Positions 25,325-34,685 of a stretch of DNA of 64,000 bases are shown one piece after another (position 1 is the stretch's first letter; each line of letters begins with the position of its first letter). This DNA is from Chersky-840 sp035604715. Lineage in GTDB: Bacteria; Actinomycetota; Acidimicrobiia; Acidimicrobiales; UBA8190. The notes under the pieces are model-generated. The model was not told the DNA's origin, made no database searches, and was given only the letters and a program-made list of their open reading frames with translations. The DNA lies in NCBI GenBank assembly GCA_963731665.1, contig CAVSWP010000012.1, forward strand, positions 62,001 to 126,000, read 5' to 3'. A program made the position numbers and the translations under genes.

Positions 25325-27319
25325 TTGGATACCGTGGTTGTGACCGAGGGAGAGGTGCGCGCCCGGGCTCCGGCCAGCGACGTCGATGTCGGTGCGCCTC
25401 ACCGGGGTTCGAGGTCTATGCCCGCCATGGCAGGCGCCCTGGGTGCGTATCTCCTCGTGGCCGTGGTGGTGTGGTGGCACGTCTGGACGGGGCATCCCAC
25501 CTCGGTGGCGCCCTGCGGTTGCTCGGACTCCGCCCTCGTGACGTGGTTCTTGGCGTGGCCGGCGCACGCGCTGCTCCACCTGGTGAACCCCTTCTACTCC
25601 TCGGCGATGTTCCACCCCGTCGGGATCAATCTGCTGTCCAACGCCAGCTCGCTGGCTTTTGGCGTGGTGCTCGCCCCTGTCACCTGGCTCTTCGGACCGG
25701 TGGCGACACTCAATGTCGCCGCCACCCTCGCCCCCGCGCTGTCGGCGTTGGCCATGTTCTGGCTTCTTCGCCGGTGGGTTCAGTGGTCGCCGGCGGCGTT
25801 CGTGGGTGGGCTCATTTACGGGTTCTCTCCCTTCGTCATCACCAGCCTGGCCGTCTCGCATCTCATGACCGGCGCGCTGATGCTTCCGCCTCTCATCGTG
25901 GCGTGCCTCGACGAGCTGCTGGTGAGACAGCACCGTCGGCCTCGGCGCGTCGGGATGGTTCTCGGTCTCCTCGTCGTCGCGCAGCTTTTCCTGGGTACCG
26001 AGCTGCTCGCCATCATGGCCGTGGCCGGCACCGTCGGTCTGGCGGTGCTGGTTGGATACGGTGTGGTGTCCGAGGGCCGAAATGTCACCCGACGGCTCCC
26101 CCACGCGCTTCGTGGCTTGAGCGCCGCGGCCGCGGTGGCCATCGCCGTCGTGGCGTACCCCACGTGGTTCGCCCTGCGCGGCCCGGCCCACCTGTCAGGG
26201 CAGCTGTGGGGACCACAGGGTCCGGGGCAGGCCATCTCCTCAGTGTGGGCTGGTCTTGCCCCCGCAGTTTCGCAATCTCTCCAGGTTCGTGCCGAGCTGG
26301 CCGGCTACGCGGGCCGCCCCCTTCCAGCGCCTGAGTATCTCGGGCCGGGCCTCCTGTTGGTGATGGCCGTCGGGCTCGGGGTGTGGAGGCGGGACCGTCG
26401 CCTTTGGTTCTTCAGCGCCTTCGGGCTGATCGGTTTCGTCCTGTCGATCGCGCCCCACACGGTTTCGATCTGGGTGCCATGGAACGTCTTGGCGCACGTC
26501 CCCGTTATTCAGAACATCATCGCCGTCCGCTTCACTGCGGTCATCGTCCTGTGTGCGGCCTCGTGCGTCGCCATCATCATCGACCGGACCTACAACGCGG
26601 CGCGCGCCTTAGGCAGTGGGCGTGGGTTGAGCGTCGGGGCGGTGACGTACCTCGCCATCGTCGCCAGCGTGGCCGTGGCCGTCGTGGCAGTGGGCCCCAT
26701 GGCCCAAGCGGAATCGGTCGCCCTTCCGTTGAGGGTCCAGCCGGTCGTGGTGCCTCGATGGTTCAGCCAGACCGTGCTGCGTCAGCCCGATCGCGGCTCC
26801 GTAGTTCTGGCCTACCCGTTTCCCGGGGACGCGGCGGGACCGGCGTTGATATGGCAGGCCGACGACGAGATGAGCTTCGCCATCGCCGGAGGAGGCGGTC
26901 CTGAAACCTACGTCCGCCAACAAGGACGAGCAGGCGCGGGGTACGCAGTGCTCGAGACCGACACCTTCTCCTATTCGTGGGCGGATGCCACCGCCTCGAA
27001 CGACCGGGCGGTGCGCAACGCCTTGGCCGGCTGGGGTGTGACCACGGTCGTGATCCCGGCGCCGCAGTCCGTGCCTCTCAGTGAACGGGGATGGGGGTCG
27101 GCCGTTGTTGGCGCCGTTGGGCTCATCACCGGAGTGCTCGGTCGGCTCCCCACCATCGAACACCAGGCACTGGTGTGGAGCGATGTTCAGTCCCCGACGA
27201 GGCCCGTCGTGCTGGCGGGGTCAGGGTTCAAGCGCTGTGCCCTCATGGGCTCGGGCTCGGCGCCCTCACTGCTGTCGGAGTCGCGTTGTGTCCTGGCTGC
27301 TTCTCGGCCGCTGCGCTGA
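25325..27319 (+). CDS. Polytopic GT-C-like membrane protein
   Basis: This protein has up to 664 residues and about eleven hydrophobic segments in the first 480. After the first one comes WHVWTGHPTSVAPCGCSDSA, then FLAWPAHALLHLVNPFY and MFHPVGINLLSN, a loop arrangement seen in GT-C relatives of the PMT/YfhO kind. The C-terminal exported part contains VLAYPFPGDAAGP and GWGVTTVVIPAP, typical of the soluble domain of these proteins. The start is uncertain: TTG at 25325 or GTG at 25334 or 25340. Its last 77 bases overlap, tail to tail, the end of YfhO copy B. The sugar it handles is unknown. Confidence 0.7.
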   Translation: MDTVVVTEGEVRARAPASDVDVGAPHRGSRSMPAMAGALGAYLLVAVVVWWHVWTGHPTSVAPCGCSDSALVTWFLAWPAHALLHLVNPFYSSAMFHPVGINLLSNASSLAFGVVLAPVTWLFGPVATLNVAATLAPALSALAMFWLLRRWVQWSPAAFVGGLIYGFSPFVITSLAVSHLMTGALMLPPLIVACLDELLVRQHRRPRRVGMVLGLLVVAQLFLGTELLAIMAVAGTVGLAVLVGYGVVSEGRNVTRRLPHALRGLSAAAAVAIAVVAYPTWFALRGPAHLSGQLWGPQGPGQAISSVWAGLAPAVSQSLQVRAELAGYAGRPLPAPEYLGPGLLLVMAVGLGVWRRDRRLWFFSAFGLIGFVLSIAPHTVSIWVPWNVLAHVPVIQNIIAVRFTAVIVLCAASCVAIIIDRTYNAARALGSGRGLSVGAVTYLAIVASVAVAVVAVGPMAQAESVALPLRVQPVVVPRWFSQTVLRQPDRGSVVLAYPFPGDAAGPALIWQADDEMSFAIAGGGGPETYVRQQGRAGAGYAVLETDTFSYSWADATASNDRAVRNALAGWGVTTVVIPAPQSVPLSERGWGSAVVGAVGLITGVLGRLPTIEHQALVWSDVQSPTRPVVLAGSGFKRCALMGSGSAPSLLSESRCVLAASRPLR

Positions 27320-29645
27320 GTCGCCGGCCACGGAGCCCCCTGCGAACGCGGACGACGATCGGGAGCACCACCAGCCCGACGACCACCACGGCGGCGAAGG
27401 TGACTCCAGCACGGAATGCCGTGGGCAGGTACCGCAGCTCGATCGTGTGGTGTCCCGGCGGGACCGGCGCCTGCAGCATCACGTTGCCGTAGCGCCGCAA
27501 CGGCAACGGTCGTCCGTCGATGGTGGCGTGCCAGCCCGGCACGTCGGTGAGGCGCAAGCGCAAGACGGCGCTGCGGGCCGAGCGGGTCACGAGCCGCCAG
27601 GCGGCGGGGTCGGGATGCACGACGGCGACCGGGGCTCCGAGGGCATCGAGCGAGGGCAGGGCCCCCGATGGCGCCAGCGGGACCAGGGTGGCCGGGGCGG
27701 CGCCGGGAATGCGGTACAGGCCCTCCCCGCCGACCGTGCGTACCAACACCGAGCCGGTTGGACCCGGTGCACGTGGGGGTTCCAGGACGAAGCCGACCCC
27801 GTAACGGCGCGCTACCTGCACGCTGGTGACGGCAGGACAGAAGACCGAGAGGGGGACGGTCTTCGGGGGGTGCTGGCCGGGCGGCTGCCCCACCTCTGCA
27901 GGCCAGGAGGGGCTGTAGGCCTGGGGAATCAACGGGTCGTACGCCGCGAACTCGTGGAGTGCGAAGGCGACGTTGGCGTCGGGAACGGTGCCCAATTGCC
28001 CAGGGGTGAAGCAGGTGCTTTGCCCCAGTCCGACCAGAGCGGAGCCCACCGTGTGCCCCAGGGTCACCTCGGCGGGCGAGGGCGCCAGGAAGCCGGGGCT
28101 CGACGACCACAACGACGCGCCCGAGCTCACCAGGAACGCTGTCTCGCAGGCGAGGAACACCCCCGTGGCCCATAGGCCTGCTCCGAACCGCCGGGGAGAC
28201 GTGTGGGCGGCCCTCCCCGCCCGACGACCTGCCATGGCGAGGCCGGCGATGACCGCCAGTCCGAGCCCCACCTGCACGGACGGCCAGATGAAGCTCCTGG
28301 CGCGAATGGCGCTCTCCGCCGACGGGAGCCGACCACGGCCGAAGGCGAAGAGGAGCAACAAGATCACCCCCACGGCCGCGAACCCGGACGCGGCTGTAGA
28401 CAGAGTCGCACGCCGGGAGTAGTTGCGGACCACAACGTCGGCGCCGACGCCGGCGAGGACGGCGAGGGCGAAGTCCAATGGGAGCAGGGCGCGGTGCCAT
28501 TGCACGGCGTTGAGCACGAAAGGAGGGATGACCACCAAACCGGCGGTGACGATCACGACCGCACCGAGGGCCACGATCTCGGGTCGGCGCCGGCCACGCG
28601 AGAGCGAGGCGCCCAGCGCCACGACGGCGAGCACCACGGCGATCACTCCGACGTAGGCGGCGGATCGAATGTAGAACGGCGGCCCGAACCAACGCGTGCC
28701 CGCCAGCGGCAGGCCGTCGAAGCCCTGGAAGACCACATACGTCAGGTTGCGCAAGGGGAGTGCTTGGCTGATGCCCTTGCCGCCCCTCACGGAGCCGGCC
28801 AGGAGCTGCACGCCCGGCAACAGCAACGGCGCCCCCAGCCCGGCCCCGGCCACGGTCGCCACCGCCAGGTCGAGGACAGGGACACGGATTGATCCCGAAC
28901 CGCCGAGTCCCGAGGTCCGGAGCAGGAGCAGGACGGCCACGAACACCGCCAGTACGGCGGCGAGCAGGATGAGGGCGTCCGGCTGCCCCGCATAGATCGC
29001 CAATGCCACCACGATGGCGAAACAGGCGATGGCCCGGAATCGGCGACGACCCCATACGACGAGCAGCGTGGCCGCGAACAACCAGCCCGCCCAAGACATC
29101 ACCGACGCCACGGGCCAGCCGAGCCAGGCGAAGAACGAGCCGCTGAGCTCGTACACCGTGCCGGCCAGGGCGCAGCCTATGGCGCCGACGCCGAGGAGAC
29201 GGCAAAAGGCGTACACCCCGGTACCCGCCACGATCAGCGTCACCGCCACCTGGACGGTGTAGACGAGGTGGAGCGGGAACAAATAGCTGACCACCGCGGG
29301 CAGGCTGAACGACGCTGCCTGCCAATTGAACGCCAGTGGTGTGCCCAGCGCGCTATAGGGGTTCCACAGGGGCAACTGACCGTGGTGCACCTGGGTCCAC
29401 GAGAGTGACGCCCACGGGATCATCTCCGTCACTTGGTCGAAAGCCTGACGATTGTGTACGACAACGCCGGCATGCTTGGACAGCCCGAACTGTGAAAGCC
29501 AGTCCGACGAACCGAGCGACATGCCGTGAGCCAACGCCGGGGTCAGCACGGCACCCGCGGCCACCACGACCCAGGCGATACCGAGAACATCGGGAACGAA
29601 CCGACGAAGCCCGGGGGACCGGCCAGTCGGCGAGGTCTCGGTCAT
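27243..29645 (-). CDS. YfhO-family membrane protein, copy B
   Basis: This 800-residue paralogue of copy A has the same plan. The first helix ends in APALAHGMSLGSSD-like sequence, followed by PWASLSWTQVHHGQLPLWNP, then a dozen membrane segments. A soluble exported part follows with VCRLRLTDVPGWHATIDGRP-type C-terminal beta-domain (LRLTDVPGWHATIDGRPL), and PPGHHTIELRYLP before the last helix. The C-terminus is a basic, polar tail. A and B are clearly duplicates but diverged throughout. B starts at an ATG (29645) and is divergent from copy C; the shared 250-base gap before C could hold both promoters. Probable role: lipid-linked glycosyl transfer at the cell surface, inferred from family. Confidence 0.85.
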   Translation of the reverse strand: MTETSPTGRSPGLRRFVPDVLGIAWVVVAAGAVLTPALAHGMSLGSSDWLSQFGLSKHAGVVVHNRQAFDQVTEMIPWASLSWTQVHHGQLPLWNPYSALGTPLAFNWQAASFSLPAVVSYLFPLHLVYTVQVAVTLIVAGTGVYAFCRLLGVGAIGCALAGTVYELSGSFFAWLGWPVASVMSWAGWLFAATLLVVWGRRRFRAIACFAIVVALAIYAGQPDALILLAAVLAVFVAVLLLLRTSGLGGSGSIRVPVLDLAVATVAGAGLGAPLLLPGVQLLAGSVRGGKGISQALPLRNLTYVVFQGFDGLPLAGTRWFGPPFYIRSAAYVGVIAVVLAVVALGASLSRGRRRPEIVALGAVVIVTAGLVVIPPFVLNAVQWHRALLPLDFALAVLAGVGADVVVRNYSRRATLSTAASGFAAVGVILLLLFAFGRGRLPSAESAIRARSFIWPSVQVGLGLAVIAGLAMAGRRAGRAAHTSPRRFGAGLWATGVFLACETAFLVSSGASLWSSSPGFLAPSPAEVTLGHTVGSALVGLGQSTCFTPGQLGTVPDANVAFALHEFAAYDPLIPQAYSPSWPAEVGQPPGQHPPKTVPLSVFCPAVTSVQVARRYGVGFVLEPPRAPGPTGSVLVRTVGGEGLYRIPGAAPATLVPLAPSGALPSLDALGAPVAVVHPDPAAWRLVTRSARSAVLRLRLTDVPGWHATIDGRPLPLRRYGNVMLQAPVPPGHHTIELRYLPTAFRAGVTFAAVVVVGLVVLPIVVRVRRGLRGRRLSAAAEKQPGHNATPTAVRAPSPSP

Positions 29646-29894
29646 TGGCTAAAGGTACGGGATGGGCGCACCCGGGGGACCGCATAGGGTCACCGGGGTC
29701 CACGGGGCGGCTGGTGCCGGCAAGTCGGCCAGGGGACAAGCGCACAGCGCAGCGAGGGGTCCACCGTGGGTTCCGACTTTCGCCAAGTGAACCACCACGC
29801 ATCGGAACCGTCGTATCCTTTGACGGTCGCGGGCCCGCAGGGTCCACCGGGCACGGTGTGGAGCGGCGAGCCGGCCGATCGAGTGATCCCGAGC

Positions 29895-32310
29895 ATGCGA
29901 AAGGCAGGGGACTTGCGAGAGGTTTCCAGCGACCTGGACCCGCATCCGGGCACGCGGGGCCGCCCGCCGCCAACCTCACCCCCTGCAACTAGTCGTGTCC
30001 CGCGAGGGCGCTCCTGGCTGCGGGACGTTCTCGGGCTGCTCTGGGTGCTCGCGGCTGCGGGCGCGGTCATGACCCCTGCGTTGTTCCACGGTGCCTCGCT
30101 CGGCCCCTTCGACTACCTGTCGAAGTTCGGCCTCGCCCAACAATCCGGAGTCGTCGTCCACAATCCCTCGACCGCCGACCAGATCAACGAGTTCATACCG
30201 TGGTCGACCCTGGTGTGGACCCAGGTCCACCAGGGCCACCTCCCACTGTGGAACCCCTACAGCGCACTGGGAACGCCCCTGGCGTTCAATTGGTCCTCGG
30301 CGCCGTTCAGCTTCCCGACACTGCTCGGCTACCTGTTCCCGGTCCGCCTGGCTTTCACCGTCCAGATCCTGGCCACCCTGGTCATCGCCGGGACCGGGGT
30401 ATACGTCCTCGGCCGGGTGCTGGGATTGGGAGTCCTGGGCTGCGTGATGGCTGCCACCGTGTTCGAAACCAGTGGTTCGTTCGTGGGGTGGCTGGGTTGG
30501 CCCCAAGCAGAGGTGATGTCGTGGTCCGGCTGGCTCTTCGCGGCTGCCATCCTCGTGATGCGCGGTCGCCATCGCAGCCGTGACGCCGTGTTCCTGGCCG
30601 TGGTGAGCGCGTGGGCGGTCTACGCGGGGCAACCCGAGACCCTTCTGCTCTTGCTGGTGGCACTGCTCGTGTTCGCGGCCGTGCTGCTGGCGCTGCGGAC
30701 GTCTCGGCTCCGAGGGTCCGGACCGATCACCCGCCCCGCCGGCGACATGGCCGTGGCCTTGGCGGCCGGGCTGGCATTGGGTGCCCCGTTGCTGTTGCCC
30801 GGCTACCAGCTCAGTGGGACATCCATCCGTCATTTCGTTCCCTCATCTCCCGCGCTTCCGTTCCACGATCTCCTCCATGTGGTGTTTCCCGGGTTCGACG
30901 GGTTGCCGTTGGCCAACAGCGCGTTGTCGAGCGGGTTCTTGTATTTCGAGACGGCGGCCTACGTCGGGGTGATCGCCCTCGTCCTGGCCGTGGCGGCGGT
31001 CGCCGTCCGCTGGAGGAGCCCGGAGGTAGTGGCGCTCGGTGCCGCCGTCGCGATCACGGCGGCACTCTCGTTCGTCGGGCCCCTGGTGTCCTTACTCAAC
31101 AAACTCCCGCTCTCGGCGGGTATCCAATGGAACAAAGCGCTACAGCCGATGGACTTCGGCATCGCCGTGCTGGCCGGCGTGGGGTTGGACGTCCTCGTGC
31201 GGTCCCATGCCAAGCGGGCCGTACGATCCTGGCTCTTTGGCGGTTTCGCCGCCGCCGGCCTCATGCTGGCGGCAATCTGGATCTTCGACCGCGGGCACTT
31301 GCCTTCCGCCGCGGCTCGTTTCCGCGCCGAGAGCTTCATCTGGCCGGCGGTGGCGACGCTGCTCGGGCTGGTCGTGGTGGGGATGCTGGCCAGGGCGCAC
31401 CGGCGAGTCCCGCGCCATCAGGTGGCTCGCCGGTGGTCATGGTTCAGCGTCGGACGAACGACCGGGCTCGTGTTGATCGTCTTTCAGACGGCGTTCCTCG
31501 TCACCTCGGGGGCGCCTCTCATGTCCTCGAGCTCGAGCTTCTTCACTTCGACTCCCGCCGAGATGGCTCTGGAGCACGCCGTGGGGTCGTCGGTGGTGGG
31601 GTTCGGCACGCCGTGCACCTCCCAGTTGGGGATCCTGCCCGATTCCAATGTCGTCTACGGGGTCCACGAGTTGGACGTCTATGACCCCATACTCCCGCGC
31701 GTACTTCAATTCCTGGCGAGCGGCCACGGGCCAGAACCCGACGTTTTTCATCGTCATCTTTTGCCCCGACGTGACCAACGCCACCGTGGCCCGTCGTTTC
31801 GGGATCGGCTATGTACTCGAGCCGGATGGAAGTCCGGGACCCAAGGGGGCCGTCTTCGATCTGGAGGTCGGGGACCACGAGGCGCTCTACCGGATCCCCG
31901 GGGCGGCCGCAGCCACCCTGACCCCGGTGGTTGCCGACGGGGCCCTCCCGTCACCCGACGCCGCCGGCCGGGCCGTACCGGTCACCCATCCCGACCCGGC
32001 ATCGTGGAAGCTCGAGACCGACTCGGCCACCACCGAGGTCCTGCGGCTACGGCTGACCGACGTGCCGGGCTGGCACGCCAGCATCGACGGGCGACCCTTG
32101 AAGCTCCAGCGGTTCTCCGGGGTGATGCTCCAAGCCGTGGTCCCCCCGGGACGACACACGATCGAGCTGCACTACTGGCCCACGGCCTTCACCGTGGGCA
32201 TCGTCCTGGCCGCCTGCAGCGCCCTGGGGCTCGCCGTGGCTCTCGTGATGGGAAGGGCCAATCGTCGGAAGAAGGCCGGCGTCAACGCGTCCACCGGACA
32301 GGTTCCCTAG
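29895..32310 (+). pseudogene. YfhO-family membrane protein, copy C, frameshifted
   Basis: From the ATG at 29895 (or a GTG at 29766), the frame encodes the usual YfhO plan: PWSTLVWTQVHQGHLPLWNP, the membrane segments, GFDGLPLANS and a soluble loop up to VYDPILP near 31694. Translation then leaves the conserved frame. The next frame reads RAYFNSWRAATGQ and continues to a normal YfhO C-terminus (RLRLTDVPGWHASIDGRPL) and a stop at 32310. The CGCGCG run at 31696-31701 lacks one CG. Adding it back restores LPRAYFNSW, as in the paralogues (copy D: VPHAYFDSW). The last 532 bases are nearly identical to copy D. Either a slipped-strand mutation or an assembly error. Confidence 0.85.
31765..32296 (+). 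repeat. 532-bp repeat, arm 1 (YfhO copy C 3' end)
   Basis: This arm matches the reverse complement of 34706-35237 over the same length with no indel and at least one mismatch (GGAAGAAG against GGAAAAAG near the 3' end). It encodes the C-terminal beta-domain and last helix. Flanking sequence diverges sharply on both sides. Confidence 0.9.
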
Positions 32311-33417
32311 CCAAAGGCGGCGATTTCCTCGGCTTCCGTGGACACAGCCGCGCCGAAGCGCATGAAGATCTCCAGTAGCGAGTCGTCCGTCCAATCGAGC
32401 GAAGCGATCTGCTGGGTGGTCTCGAAGACGTCGCGTGAGAACTCGTCGCGTCGCGCCTGGTACTCGCCGAGGGCACCGGTCATCGAGGTGCCGTCGAGCC
32501 CGGCGTGGATCGCGTTGGCCAACAGCTCGGCGTCGCGGAAAGCGTCGGTCATGCCGTGTCCGGTGACCGGGTCCTTGTGGTACCCAGCGTCGCTGACCAA
32601 GGCCCAGCCTTCCCCCCACGGTTTGCGGAAAAATCCCGGGATCGTGCGGAAGGCGAAAGAACGCGACTCACGGGTGCCTTGGCGCACCCATTCCCCGAGG
32701 CGGGGGCTGCCCATTGCGACGTTGGCGGCGTAGACCGTGTCGATATCCTCCCGAGAATCGAGGAACTCGTGGTCGTCCTTGCCCGCGAACAAGCAGACCT
32801 GGCCGTCGTTGGTGGGGAACAGACCCACAAAGCGGCGCTGATTGAAGGCCAGCTCCACCTGTCAGCGGGAATGCCGCTGAAGTAGGCGTAATGGCCGCTT
32901 CCCCGCCCGGGCCGCTCGTCATAGACCTCGGCCTCCGTCGCCTTGGCCACCAACGAGTGCGTGCCGTCAGCGCCGATGACGATGACGGCCCGCTCCTCGA
33001 CCGATTTGCGCTCCTGGTCGCGGCCTTCGATGCCGACGACGCGTCCGGCGTCGTCGCGCAGTAATCCCGTTACCGTGACGCCTCGACGGCGGCGTCGACC
33101 AAGACCTTGTCCAGGACGGTACGGCGGGGAGATACGGTGCCCCCTCCCTCCTCGACCGGCAGCGGGTCATTGAACTGGTTGGGACCGATCGTGAGCGTGA
33201 ACGACGACACAAAGGGGACGTTGGTGGCGAGAACTCGGCCCAGGAGACCCCACCGACGTAGCTGGATGACCCCACCCAGCGTCACGCAGTGGGTGGAGAC
33301 GGTGTCGCTCGGGAAGTGGGCCCGGTCGACCATGAGGACCCTATGGCCCTTCTCGGCGAGCAGCCGGGCCGTAGAGGACCCGGCGCACCGGGATCCGACG
33401 ACAATGGCGTCATACAT
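32307..33417 (-). pseudogene. FAD-dependent oxidoreductase (geranylgeranyl-reductase type), decayed
   Basis: Three successive frames together resemble one FAD monooxygenase/geranylgeranyl-reductase protein. The first (ATG 33417) has MYDAIVVGSRCAGSSTARLL, the FAD-binding Rossmann loop, and RRTVLDKVLVDAAVEAS, then a TAA at 33070. The second frame continues with VTGLLRDDAGRVVGIEG and AVIVIGADGTHSLVAKA; about ten residues look missing at the join. The third frame starts reading near 32860 with RRFVGLFPTNDGQVCLFAG and ends in SDAGYHKDPVTGHGMTDAF, the distal FAD motif. Two shifts and a small deletion argue for decay. It lies inside the island between the two arms of the inverted repeat and ends tail to tail with YfhO copy C. 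Confidence 0.8.
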
Positions 33418-33458
33418 GGTGCCTCCCGTAGCATCTGGACCCGGGCAAGGGCGACTGA

Positions 33459-33920
33459 CTACGAAGCCTCGGCGACTTTCTTGACTTGTTCGAGGGTGCG
33501 GAGCATGTCACGCCGGTTGCGCCGTTCCCGCAGGTACCCGCCGAGCGGGCGCCAGATCTTGGTGAAGACGTTGTCGCCGAGGTCGAATGACTCGGTGACG
33601 TCGGTGCCTCCATCGTCCCTGGCGCGAAACTCGTAGCGCCAGGTGTTCACGGGCCGGTCGCGCATGATGACCGCGAACTCGAAGACCTCACCGGGCACGC
33701 ACTCGGTGATCTTGCACGTGGTCCAGTACAGGACCGGCCAGTTCTCGTTGCGCTTTACGTGGCCCCGGTACCGTGCACCCACCTCCGGGCCAGTGGCACC
33801 GTCGATCCACTCCGCCTCGATCACCTCGGGGCTGTACTGGCCCATCTTCGTGATGTCGGAGACCAGCCCCCAGACTCTGTCCGGTGGCGCGTCGATGTGC
33901 AGAGTGACCGCAGCGCGCAT
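33459..33920 (-). CDS. SRPBCC/polyketide-cyclase-like lipid-binding-fold protein
   Basis: From the ATG at 33920 this 153-residue protein has the SRPBCC/START-like layout: AAVTLHIDAPPDRVWGLVSD as the first strand and helix, a beta-rich middle with TWRYEFRARDDGGTDVTESF, and a C-terminal helix (RRDMLRTLEQVKKVAEAS). Such proteins bind hydrophobic ligands or act as cyclases or aromatases, and many in actinobacteria are of unknown role. The first 14 residues of a longer frame are not family-like. It lies 40 bases upstream of the FAD oxidoreductase pseudogene on the same strand, so both may once have belonged to one metabolic unit. Confidence 0.8.
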   Translation of the reverse strand: MRAAVTLHIDAPPDRVWGLVSDITKMGQYSPEVIEAEWIDGATGPEVGARYRGHVKRNENWPVLYWTTCKITECVPGEVFEFAVIMRDRPVNTWRYEFRARDDGGTDVTESFDLGDNVFTKIWRPLGGYLRERRNRRDMLRTLEQVKKVAEAS

Positions 33921-34015
33921 GTCGTATACCTTAGAGCGCTCGGCGACGACCGTCACCTGCACACGATCACAGGCGGGATCACCGGTGCGGAGTCGACGAC
34001 ACCGCGCATCGTCGT

Positions 34016-34375
34016 TCAGCGGTCTATGCGCTCGTCTTGGGCTTGTCCAAGGGGACCCGTGGGGTCTAAGAGGGCACGCAACGCCTGGGTGTAGAGATCG
34101 AGCGCGGCCCGGCCAGTGGAGGTGAGCCGCACCGAGGTGCTCTGCCGTTTGCGATGGTTGGTCTTCTGCGTCTCGACATTGCCACCCTGTTCGAGCTTGC
34201 GGAGGTGGGTGACGAGGTTGCCCGATGTGGTGTTGAGCAGTTCCTGCAACCGCGGGAACGTCAGGCTGTCCCCGACCGCGAGCGTGCTCAACGTGACGAG
34301 CAACCTGAGCCGAACCGGCGCATGGAGCAACGGGTCCAGATCGCCTTCCACAAGTGACAGGTCAGGTGTCGTCAT
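34016..34375 (-). CDS. Winged-helix transcriptional regulator
   Basis: This 119-residue protein has a DNA-binding winged-helix layout: HAPVRLRLLVTLSTLAVG, TFPRLQELLNTTSGNLVTHL as a helix-turn-helix with a T-S-G-N-L recognition helix, then a basic wing (HRKRQSTSVRLTSTGRAAL) and a dimerisation helix. It belongs to the MarR/PadR-like small regulators (an HTH_27-type domain). It probably controls its own unit, including the upstream membrane protein that overlaps it by four bases. The effector is unknown. The ATG at 34375 was chosen because of that overlap. The gene lies in the small island between the YfhO inverted-repeat arms. Confidence 0.8.
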   Translation of the reverse strand: MTTPDLSLVEGDLDPLLHAPVRLRLLVTLSTLAVGDSLTFPRLQELLNTTSGNLVTHLRKLEQGGNVETQKTNHRKRQSTSVRLTSTGRAALDLYTQALRALLDPTGPLGQAQDERIDR

Positions 34376-34605
34376 GACTGTTTCTTGTACGTTTCGTACA
34401 GGGCGGCGATGAGGAATCCTCCTCCACCGGCGATGGCCATGATCAGATCGAATGTCACGACACCGAACATCACGGCGACGCCGATCGTCAGTGCGAGCCA
34501 GGCACCAACGACGAACATCGTCCAGTTGTTCCACAGTGCCCCGCCCACGAGGTACATGACGCTGACGACGAGCACGGGCCCGGCCGAGGCGAACAGCCCG
34601 ATCAC
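34372..34605 (-). CDS. Small membrane protein, probably 5'-truncated
   Basis: From a GTG at 34605 the 77-residue protein has three hydrophobic segments (SAGPVLVVSVMYLVGGALW, MFVVGAWLALTIGVAVMFGV, FDLIMAIAGGGGFLIAAL) and a basic end. The same frame stays open upstream to about 34662 and encodes further protein-like sequence (LLAGWDAWLIHAG), but has no clear start there. It then ends 20-odd bases from the stop of YfhO copy D. I infer loss of its 5' end when YfhO copy D arrived. It overlaps the regulator gene by ATGA, so they are a unit. Confidence 0.5.
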   Translation of the reverse strand: MIGLFASAGPVLVVSVMYLVGGALWNNWTMFVVGAWLALTIGVAVMFGVVTFDLIMAIAGGGGFLIAALYETYKKQS

Positions 34606-34685
34606 GGCTGCAGACGCTCCGGCATGGATGAGCCAGGCGTCCCAGCCGGCGAGTAGCGGGAGCTAGTCGGTCTGCGGCGCCGACC

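Noticed and set aside
25070..26191. Minus-strand frame crossing the ABC ATPase and GT-C-like genes
   Set aside because: Composition dominated by His/Arg/Gly and it spans two real genes in the other direction.
27187..29325. 712-codon frame opposite phase to YfhO copy B
   Set aside because: Arg/Gly-rich random composition; the same stretch has a fully conserved YfhO protein in another frame.
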